A stretch of 64,000 nt of DNA from Acholoe squamosa (lineage: Eukaryota; Annelida; Polychaeta; Phyllodocida; Polynoidae): NCBI GenBank assembly GCA_949317995.1, contig OX439050.1, positions 47,989,777-48,053,776 of the forward strand, in the 5' to 3' direction. How positions within the stretch are numbered: position 1 is the first letter of the stretch; every line of letters starts with the position of its first letter. Of this stretch, positions 48,601 through 60,600 are shown one piece after another. The translations under genes were made by a program, and so were the position numbers. The notes beneath the pieces were generated by a model. It was given only the letters and a program-made list of their open reading frames with translations, did not search any database and was not told where the DNA came from.

Positions 48601-51600
48601 GATCAGATTGTGAATATATTTGTGAAGAAATCATTACTATATTGTGAAGAAAAGATGTGTTTTTTTTCTGGCCGATGGAAGCTGGCAACCTGAAATGAAA
48701 CGTGTTCATGTGCCCATGATGATAACTGCATATTTGACCCTTTTCCTTATCAGCTGTTTCTCTATGAACACAATTCCATGTAGTGTTCATCCGAATGGAT
48801 TCGATGGCCAACAAAGACACTAATATGAATTTACTTGTAACATCTTAGGAATTTGGAATAATAGCACATGTATTATGCTTTGTGCCTTACCTTAATTAGA
48901 CAATATAAATATTATATGATCTTGATAATTCTTATCGCCATTCATCCTTATCTTTTTTTTTATACTATATCTTTCAAAAGGGATATATACCAGCACCCGC
49001 ATATAAACAATATCAATCAAGGATAAGCCCATGTTATCAAATAGACAACAGCATGTTCCTTATGACCAAGCCATTTGATTTAGAGATATTTTAGAGACAG
49101 CCAGATACATGGGTGTTAGGAAACACGAAGCAACTTTGTTATCTTACATCAAAGGGTATTGGTTTTGATATTCTCCAATAGAAATAGGCTGTTTAGACTA
49201 TACATTAATACTAACATGCATCTGAAACTTAATTAATATAACTGTGTGTGGTTATACTACTTTACCTATCTGTAATACACTTGTTAGAATATGTTACAAG
49301 TTGTGAGCTGTGCATGTGAGACAATGTTAAAAGCCATCATATAGAGATTCACCGTCTGACCTACAGGACACTAGAAGCGTTTGTCTAATAGATATGCAAT
49401 CTCTAATTTGCCTCTCATCACTGGGTCATCAGATTCTCTTGGGTTCCAATTCCTGAGATGAGCAGTGATGGAGAAATTGGAGAAAATACAAGGACAACCA
49501 GTGAATACGATACAACTATTATTCCTAATCTCATCTACCTAGCCAGGTTCACTTTGTATATATACACATGATATTCTGAGAAGATAAACCTACCTGTTCC
49601 TGGGGATAGAATTACAGGAAAGTATTGTAGCAAATCATTCCATTGTAATTCCAAAATAATAAAAGATACATAACGGGGGGTAAATACTTAAAAAGGGTTA
49701 TCTATATTCTCATCATTATACCAAGAATACAAGGATCAATATAGAATTCCATATACCACGTAGGAGGTGAACTTAAGAATAGGTTATTTAGTTAGAGGTG
49801 AAGACTGTGATCGTTATGTGAAGCCACCTAACGATGTTATTTATGGCATATAAAGTAAGTTGGAAATATACCAACCCTGTAGTACTGCGATAAAATCAAA
49901 ACATGAATTATATATTTTTCTAAATGGGGAAGACATAAATATTTTCAGGGAAGGGCATCAATTACCTCTCCATAAATACAAAGGTATTTTAAATGATGAC
50001 ATACAATAAATAAGGTGTAGATATCAAAATCAAATGTGACTATAATTGCTACTCTTTATTAAAATAACATCACTCAAAACCGTATGGTAAATGTTACACT
50101 TACGTATGTAATGAAGGGACCTACCCAAATATTATAAATGGTAGGGGATGGGCAGAGGGAATATAAACTAGTATTGCGATCATAGAACAAGAGAGAGTGA
50201 CTTTCCAGAGATATTATTGATTGTTCTATGGCTAGGCGGAAAATAATACAAACATCACACTCCTGTAAATTCATTTCTAATTAGAAGAAAAGATGTGCCC
50301 TGTGAAATGAGATGTTTGTATTTGCAGAAAAATGAAAGCCAAGTCACCCTTTCTTACTGCATGACCTTTTTGATAGGCATACAGAAACTCCATCCTAAGT
50401 GTAGCAGGTTGCAAATATACAGCCTATTACATAGAAAACTGTTATTTTGTATTGGCTGACTTATCGACCAATCAAAGACATGCAAAGTCGAGCTAATCCC
50501 AGGCATCTCTGAGTCTGCATGTGGCATTCTATATACATACATATACAGAAAATAAAAGAGAAGAATAGAAGAGAAAATATAGTGGTCTAAATGGTAGCCA
50601 GCAACACCCACCTCTTCCATCTCCACTCCGGCCTTTCGCAGGTTCGATAAAAACTTTTGTCTCCACATTTCATGTTTGTCTTTCGTGGACATTTTGGTTT
50701 TGTCAGCCTTCTTGCCGATTTTCCCCTCCTTCTTTTGCTCCAAGGTCTCCATATCATCCTCGTATACAAGTACGAAGTCTGAAACCAAGGAAGCCGTTAT
50801 TGTAAATACATAGGAGAAGTAGCTGATTCGACTGAAATTTAAATCTACAAACACAATACACTATTCTATATTGGAACACTTCCAGCACATTCTATTGGTT
50901 ATCAAAGTATTACTGTACCTTTATACGATTTCACCCAAGTGAGACACATGCCAGATTAAAGTTTTATTCTAATCCGTTCTGACGACAGGGAGTTTTCTAG
51001 AACGCACCAGGCCCAGCATACTGTTACACTCAATATCCTGTATCTGATACCCTGATACGAACTCTATCAGCTGTGAGAGCAAGACTCATAGTTGCCTATC
51101 TATCGTTCTCCTTCCACACTGTCATCCGTATCATTTCTTTCTAATATCATAGAAAAGAGTAACCTTATATCCTTTAGACAGCAGATACGACTGAGCGTGA
51201 TTTGGACTGAATTGATTTTGGTTTCACTGTGTAGATGAAGTAGCTAATTTCGACTGAAAGAAGGCGGTTTTCTATTCAAGTGAGATTATCTGGGTCTCAT
51301 AATCTGTAATCTTGGGACCTTGGGCTACATTTTTTTTTACAGCTAGCAAATCGAACCATTATCAAGATTCTTACAGCCCAAAACAAAAGACATTAGTGTT
51401 TATTAAGGTTTACTTTATTAAGTTAAGTGATTAAAATAGTGAGTAAATTCTTGTTTTCATTATTTCTTTCATGACAATAATAATCTTGACGTATTCTCTC
51501 CCACTAAAATCAATCCGGGCCTGTGGAATGATAAAGTCTGCAGGACCGAATGGCCTGCAAGGGGAAAATTTTTCATATAGGCTGAAATCTCTAAACAGTG

Positions 51601-54600
51601 TGATTTATGTGATACTTCCTTTTACTGCACCTCGAGGGCCCAATCTGTACACATAGTGAGAAACTGCTGCTATTTATGGGTAGATCCACCCCCCACCTCC
51701 TGCCACAACCACCCCTTATGTCTAGATAGAGACCATGAATTGCCACATCTCCAATGGATCCCATGCTATCCAGTGGGCATTCCCAGTGAGAGCCACCCGT
51801 GGGAACCCATCCTTATGATAGGCAGAACTATAAATTGGAGACAATATTTGGAATACTGAGACCCAGCATCACCTGAAGCAGAATATTGCATCAAGGGTCA
51901 GCAGATATAATATTCTCTGCCAACTGCTGCCATTTATACCTTAGTAGGAAGATCGGGAGAGATAAGGAGCAGACCACCAGAGGGAGATAGTGCCTCCTAA
52001 CAATATTACAATGATGAGCTTCAGGGGATAGCAGTGGTCCGCTGAGGGATGGGATTTGCCTGCTTGCCTAATGATCAGTCATACAATATGTCACTGCAGT
52101 ATTGTATAACGCGGGGTGGCGTCTTCTGGGCAGGTCAGTGGTCAGAAGTTATAAATGCATGGTCACAGTCAAGTCCCTTCTTCAAAATAATGCAGGGTTG
52201 TACATAAGATGTGTACATCTCTGTCAAATACACATGGATAACTGAGCTTTATTTGAATTTCCAATACAAAAGATCACCTAACAAGAAGAAGAAGCCTTCT
52301 TTCCTTTTTAATCGGATACTTTACATCCCAACATATTCCTTACATCAGTTGTTCACATGAAAAGGTAGCATTATAAAATTCACCAGAGTCATTTTAGATC
52401 AGATCCATGATATTCACTTCTACTGTCATTGAGGAAAGATCATCCATATGTTTCTTTACTCTATTCAGAAGTATGCATCAATGAAAGGATGTGGTTTGCA
52501 CAGAATTGAGTGAGGATTAGCTGGACATGTGTAGTATCCAATTCAAAAGGGAAAAGACAGTTTTCTACCCTTATGAGATAGCCTAGTGGAAAGCCAGGTC
52601 TCGTATTGCAATAGTATCATTGGCTAGCTTACATTCCCCCTTGGGGGATTGTCTGCCTGCAATCGCCAGCAAGGGAAAACTCATTCCCGTAAATTTACTC
52701 TCTTACGAGTCATTCGCACTGGCATAGTGATTAGGACCTTTCAAGAGTCCAGCAGACTCTCCTCCAGAGTCTAGACATATCTCAGAAGCGTGATTGAGGT
52801 GAGAGCTTGTACTCTTGCTTGAAGGTCCGATCTGTGCAGGTAGTGAGAAAGGGCGGCTATTTGTGGGAACATCAAACCCTCCCACAAACCAATCCTTATG
52901 TCTATATAGACACCAAGAATAGCCACATCCCTAATTGATCTATGCCTTTCGGTAGACATTCCCAGTGAGAGCCACCCATGGGAACCCACATTATAGTGGT
53001 ACACGGGGCATATAGATGTATGTACCAAAAAGGAGAAAAGGCCAATTTTCTTTCAAGATAAGCCGTCTGATACAATTGGGGTATATTGTTTGAGTAATTG
53101 TTTGAATTGTATCTAGGCACTAAGTTTATATTGGAATCTAGTGCTCATAGAAACCATGTTTTCTTACAGCCAAAATAATATAATGGTTGTCATCCTTACA
53201 AGTTGTGATGTAATTTATTGGTGGTATGTTGATATAACTGTACTTGTTTGACTGTGAATTAACAGCTTCCTTGTCAATACTCTTGGTCAATACAAATCTT
53301 ACAGTCAATCTTACAATCTTCATGCCTCTGTCCCGTGTACCACTCTTACAGCAATGTCCCGTGTACCATCCTGCTTGTGCAAATAAGGATCTTATTTGCA
53401 ACAGAACCCGGTGCGAATATTGCTCCCCGGGAACCCATCCTGATAAGGGGTGCATCCACTGCCGATGGATGGGCCATCCGTCGATTTTAGCATTGTTTTC
53501 TATGGAGCAAAACACGGATGAAGGGAGACGGATGGTCCATCCGTCGCAGTGGACGCAGCCCTATACAGTGGAACATTGTATGCGATATTGGAAATTCTGA
53601 GACCCAGCATCAACTGAGGCGGAATATTGCATCATGTGTCAGCAGCAGCTGGTTGGCAGATATAATATTGGCTGCCAATTGCTGCAATTTATAGCTTAGG
53701 AGGAGGATCAGGGGGAAGATACAAGGGATAAGGAGGAGGCACCACAGGGAGATAGCAGTGTGCCTCATATCAATATTACAATGATGAGCTTCAGGGGATA
53801 GCGGTGGTCCACCCGGGATGGGATTTGCTTGCTTGCCTATCGACTAACTCAGCCACACAATATGGTCACTGTAGCATTGTATAATATGTGGAAGAGTGGC
53901 TTCTTGGGTAGGCCTGTAGTCAGAAGTTGTGTAAGGTCACAGTCGAGTTCCTTCGCCAAAACAATGTAGGATTGTATTTCTCAATAAGATCTATATCTTT
54001 CATACATACATTGGGACTGGCCAATATATTTGTATTGTGTCACTGACCAATACTCCACATGTGCTGCTGATAATCGCCTGTCTTTCCTGCAATGTTTAGT
54101 TTATCAATAATGGATGATAGATGCTTGTCAGCCACCCATACATATTCACTGGCAATGTTTGATGTTTAGATGTTTGGATGATCTCCATACAAAATGGGAG
54201 TGTTTCTCATGCTTCATTAAAAGCCTACCTGTTCTGGCCAATCCCGTGTCACACGGGTATAGCAGATACTAATTCGTCATTTATTCATGGTCATGTCAAA
54301 GATATGTGCTTGTCAATGATCACTTTCCTGTATAATAGCTTGTCTTGTCACTCATTTTAAGCACACCAGTTTCCAACAGACATCATGCTATACAGATGCT
54401 AGATACTCTTGTACAACACACACACACACACACACATAAATCAAAATCAATTCTTGTGACTGTTTGATGAGACACTGCTAGTCCTCCCCATAATTGCCAT
54501 CTTCACACCCACCCACCACCCCTTCAAAATGAGGATGGATGCACCCATCAGACCCCGGAAATAGAACAGGACCGAATAAAACATGCATGAAGCCAGCACT

Positions 54601-57600
54601 GGGTGTCTCTGCAGACTTGTGTAAGTCACCAATGTTGGCTTCTGGGCCTATGTCTATGTCTGGCTGCTGACTCATAAGCCAGATATACTGTACTTTATTG
54701 CAAGAGCTTTCCTACCAGGAAGGTCTGGATTACTTTTGTAATTAGTCTGGACCAGGTCCTAGTTGATGTTTATAATTGATCCTGATTTTGTGTAAGACTA
54801 GATTATTAAGGAGTGGTCATTATTTATCAACAGGGTGGAGAGTTTTCTCGTGTCCGCATGAAATGTTTTTACATCCCGTCCTTGACAGGGGTCAGAATTT
54901 TCTTGTGCCCTCCCCCATGACAGAGTCACCGGAAATCTTCACAGCCCTCTTTGATCTATAAAGTAGCACACAGGCTTTTTCGCTAAAAAGAGGCTAATGT
55001 TTTATACCCTCCTTCAAGAGGGGTCATAAGTTTTACGTCCCCTCTCAGGAGGAATCAAAGGTTTTTACGCCCCTCCCCCTCAAACCCACCACCCCCCTCT
55101 TGATAAATAATCACCACTCCCTTATAAATACATGTAGATTATTCAACTTTGTCGGATGCCAACATGGCTAGACTCCTGTACTGGCATATGCCAACATAAC
55201 TAGATCTTACACTGTCGTATGCTAACCTGACTAGATCCTAATCCAATGAGATGTCAGTATGGATAGAATCTACTCACCAATCTTCCTTTTACCATCTCTG
55301 AAGTAACAGCCCGACTCTCTTTGCCGGTCATAAGCCGTCTTCGTGGCCAGTCCATTGTCCGATTCATTGTCTCCCTGTGGGATACAAAATCAAATTTTAG
55401 ACTGAAATGAATTGATATAATGAAGCCTTAATGTGCGATGTCAGATCAAATTTGTGTAGAAAACCAGGTGCTCGTGCGTCCAAGCACATTCAATTATCAC
55501 ACTGAAATGAATCAGGCATAACAGAAGCAGATTTGACTTAAGGCATATTTCATGGTTACCTCCAATCTAATCAGAAATCAGTCTCTTTCACTAAATATTA
55601 CAGAGTACGCGATCATAGATAGGCTTTATATGAAAATCTACATTGATAATCTCAGAAAAAAATACATCTGGAATAACTGAGGTTTGTTCGCCACCAGGGA
55701 AGAAAGGGACGCATGATGGTGCCGATGGACCTGTGTGTTCAGTGGAAAATTCAGGTGTGTGGATAAAGACAGACAATTGACACTAGTATAACATATGGGA
55801 TGGACTTTTATCCCAAGTCTTTGTCCAAGGAGGATATGCCCTGCACCATAAGAAGATACAGATGTTTGCCATTGAATGTGGTGAAAACGAATTCCCTCTT
55901 ATAATATTATGCCATACTTTTACACCAGCTAGGCGCTATACAGTTTATCTAGCTTATAAATGATAGACAGTAGAAAATAAGGGAGAAGTCTTGGTATGAT
56001 CTTAATGCAGTGTCGAGAGAGAAAGTAATAATAACTTGCTGAAAACAGGAGATAAACAGAAGAACCACCACACAACAGAATCGGATGCATGTAGTCTCAA
56101 ACAGTCGCAAAGTCTGACATTGAAATTGCCAATGAGTGCTCCAATCTTTTCATCAGGAGATATCTGGTTGAAGCTCAGCCAAATTTTCTGTGTGACACCA
56201 ATTAGCCAGCATCAACTCAGTTTTCAAAGATGCCATGAAGAATCTTAGTCCATTTTTCAATGGCTTGGCATGAGATGACAGTTAAGAAGAGCAAATCTAA
56301 TTCCTTCAAGATCTTGAAGAAATAGTACTCCTTCTGCAGTTAACCCTTTAAGGATGACAGGCTGCTTTAAGCGCCATCCCCATATATGACATCTTAATGC
56401 ATCAATGAAGGATGTGTAACTCACCGATGCTGCTAGGGTGCATAATGCATGATGCATGAATGTATCCTGTAGCTCGCCATTGCTGCATTTATGCACAATG
56501 CAGACAAATGAACGCCCCCAAATAGAAATGCGACATTCAAGCATCATACAGTCTTTAAGGGGTTAACTAAGCAGATTGTCATATCTCACAAGTACTGGGG
56601 GCCTACAGATTAATGTTAACCCTTTAAGGACTGTATAATATCTACAGATTCATGTTCCCTTGTCGGCAGGATGCAACAATGTAGTTATGTGCCAGCCCTG
56701 CATTGATGCATCAAGCTAAATCACTGGGAGCGAATCACCGCCTTAGGGTTGGCATTGATATACCAATGCACACCTGCCAAGTTACTCAACAAGGCTGCAT
56801 ACCAGCATTTTGACTACAAATGAACATAGTAAATAAAAACACCCTCTTAAAGGGGTCTAACACTATTCCTGTAACAGGCCCAATCACCTTGTTGGAAACC
56901 ACCACCACTGGAAACAGTCAGTGACATTTCTTTATAATACTTACCGGCCTAGGGACCAGGGGGTCGGCCATACCACCCCCTTTACTCTGAAATAGAAGGT
57001 GAGTGGGGACCTGTCATTAGTAATCCTAACCATTGGATTATTAGTAGTAGAGAGAATAACTTGGGCCTAAGCTTGGCTATGACTTACTGCACTCTAAAAT
57101 ATACCTGTTAAATCTACCATGGATTCTGGTAGAACAGAACAGTGGACCATTGTATTTGCATTACAGTGAAGCAGTGTAGTTTCTACAATGAAGCAGTACA
57201 CTGTAGTACAAGGGGTCTTCATGAAAGGAATCATGTCAGCTACAATCATGTCAGTTTTAAGCTTTCCTAAGTATTGCTCCATAGGGCTATCTGTTTGGAC
57301 GAAAGAGAATACAAATTATGTTCCAAGATTCCTGATCTTTATGGTTAAGATGGTTAACATTAGTTTGGTAGAATTCTGACCATATGGAAGGACATGCCTA
57401 AATCGGCATCTTATGTACGTAGTTGTTGTATTTCAATTCCATGTTCATCTTCAAACGGCTTAGTCAAAATAATAATCTCCCAACCTCCCATATTAAAATG
57501 AAAACTGAAACAGACACTGCCTGATATGTCTCCTGCTGGCATCTCATTAGTTATCTATCCCAATTAATACCAGTCTTTAATTTCTTAATCACGAGCACGA

Positions 57601-60600
57601 TTCGATTCAATAATTATTTTGGATTTTGCATTTAATCCTTCTTGTCATGCAAGGTGACGTCATTTGGTAAATTATCCCTAACGCAGATGCTACTGGCTCT
57701 CATCAAACGTCACTTTCTTCCTTTCAGACTCAAAATAATAGGGATATTGAAATGGTTATAGTTAATGCTCATTCACAAATAGAATAGTATAATTTATATG
57801 AGATGATCACAGACCGATGAAGGTTGGTTTCTAGGTCTTCGTTTTATATCAACATAATATTATATGAGGCCTAAAAAAGGTTTGTTTCCACTCACCCGAC
57901 CGACCCTAGCAAAACAGGGTTGACCCCATATTTTTTTTCTTATTTTGGTAATTTTAGACATTTTTGAGGAATTTGTAGGCATTTTTTCCTGTAATTCTAT
58001 AAATCTTTTAGCGCCTCCCACGCCGCGTAGCAGCGGTACCGCGAAGCGGTACGGGAGTGCGCTATGATGATTTCATTTGCCCCATGTGATGAGGTCTCAC
58101 AATACAAAATAACAGTGGGAGGCGTTTTTTTACGCGGTCACAACGGCATTTCTTGTTATGGAGCTGATCTAGGCCTTCATCGTTTGGTATACAGTTCATA
58201 ACAGTCATTCATATCTTTACATATGCTTCACATTTCTTATGTTTTTCATATTCCTACTGTAAACTCATATGATCCAACATGTCTGCCCATACATTTCTAT
58301 ACAAAAACAAAAGAAGATCCGACCTACCGACCCTAGATTTTTAAGCCATGTTACTGAAAACACACAATATTTTTCTTTTGGCCTGATATAGGATATTTTG
58401 GGGAGGGGCTTTGTGACCTCTCCGCCATTTTTCGATTAGATTGTAAAGCCCAACCCTTTCCCCCACTACGATATTTTAGAACAATATTCAGATGCTACAA
58501 GATCTGTCTGAGAAAGCTATAACTGCCTGGCACCATGTTGGTGTATCATGCCTGTAACAATGCCTTCCTAACATGTAGGAGTGCATCAACCCACCTGGCC
58601 ATCATGATGCATCAGGGTGACACAAATGAGTTTTCTCTCTGCGCTTCATTCATTCACCATCCTAGCAAACCAACAAATGTCAGTTCAGGCTGTTTCTTCA
58701 TGAATGGTTTGTCAGCCTATCTCCCACAAGGCCGTAGGAAAAAGGAATCTGAGTTGAACTCTATTTATTTCATGTTTTGTAAGTAAAGATCCCTCGAAAA
58801 TAACTTTTGGTTAAGGGGTTTGAGGCTATTTTGATGATGTCACAGTGGAGAACGGGGCATTGGAGAATGGGATCTATTTTCTTCACGCCCTGCTGGGGAA
58901 TGGGTGTTCCCATACAAATCTATAGCTCGTTCTCAACATGAAATAAAAGCTCTATGCTGCTAATTGAGGGTTACAAAGTAGTGACATAAACTTTGCTTTA
59001 TTGAGCAAGATCAGGCGAGCTCACACACATAATTATTGTGAGTTCAGCTTAGCCCGTGCCCATCTGATAGGGGATGATCTTTATGATCAGTTATTCTGGT
59101 AATAAATAAATTACTACCTTCTGAGGTGACACCACCTGAGCTGGGCCCTGGATTCGGTTAAAAATCCAATTTAATTCTTTGACCTCTTTAGGACAACATA
59201 ATTCATTGAGACTCTTCATGTGTCACAATCATCCACTGGTGGAGTGCCAAGCATTGGGGGAGTGCATCAGTCACCCTTGTAGAGTTGGCATGATACACGG
59301 ATGCAGCTCTGGTCAGATGACTCACCATGCCTTCATTTAGGCATCACGATGACTGCCTTCTTGACACAATTGTGCTGCCAGCTTATTTATAGAATGCAGC
59401 AGACAATACATTTATGTAATGCACTTCTAGGTGATGTAATTTATCTTTTTTGGAGTTGCAAGCCGCGTAAGCGGCCGGGAGCATAGTGACTGTGCAACTC
59501 CATTATGTTTTCGGTTTGCCTATGACGTCACTAGTGACGTCATGCAGCCGCCGTGACATCATCCGTGGCAACTACTATCCCTGGTCCTTGCCACATTTTT
59601 CTTGTTTATAAGGGGTTTTGCACCATTTTCTAGAATATTTTGGCTTGAGGATAGCTAGTGGCTAAGACATATCTAAGCTTTATTCCCGGACCAAAATGCA
59701 GTAGAAATGCAGCACTAAAGCAGCTGGGAAACAGTGTGGTGTGACAGCAGTGATTCAGTGTGAAAGCAGCATCAGAAACAGTATTGTATCAGCATCTACT
59801 GTCATTCTACTGCTCAGCACCACAAAACTTGCAGCAGTGGTACAGTAGTAGAACAGTAGTATTAGCAGCATGCAAGCAGTATTGAATCAGTTGTCCCAAT
59901 TATGTAAATTAGATGGCAGCATTTGAACAGTATCTACTTATTTAATGCTGCATGACCATATATGGGGTTGGGGCAGTGTTCAATCAGCACTACTGAATGG
60001 CTGCTGCTATAGCAGTAGTTGAGCAGTAGATCATACTGAAAACTACTGCTGGGGGCAGGTAGAAGCATAAAAGAAGCAGCCGCTGTTCTAGTACTGGCAC
60101 TACCAATGCCTCTCTAGGTGGTCCTTGCTGGATTTGAACTTGGGATCTTCTGATTACTCTACCAACGCATTAGCCCCCTGAGCCACCGCCCCATCAGCTA
60201 TGTGGAGCGGTTACTACTTCCTAGTAGTGCATGCAAATCATGTAGGAGGGGGCTAGGGCAGTATTGATTCAGTAGTACTGGGTAACTCTTACCATAGGAA
60301 AAGGGTAAGAGTAGACATATCTATAGAGTGATTCTATAGTATAATGCCTTTCGGTTTACTGATGTTAAGGTGATGAGACAAGCACTTTGCAATTATCAAT
60401 GATACATGGATACTATGTAAAAAAGAATGTCATGATGGGGACCAAAAGATTCAGTATATTTGTACCCTATATAAAGTCAGTGAGTAATTCCTCACTTTCA
60501 TACACCCCAACATCCATGTGTATCCATTACTGGCACTGAATAAGATATTCATATGCAAAGGGGTGAAGTATACTTGTCTCCACAAACACTGGATAGTTTC

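Noticed and set aside
50354-50854. 166-codon minus-strand frame taken as one exon.
   Set aside because: Only 50,612-50,778 is coding; the frame runs on into both introns past good splice sites.
51656-53600. Several 60-125 codon frames in the intronic duplication.
   Set aside because: Frames are not preserved between the two copies.
60118-60192. Functional tRNA gene.
   Set aside because: Acceptor ends do not pair and no clean anticodon stem could be drawn.
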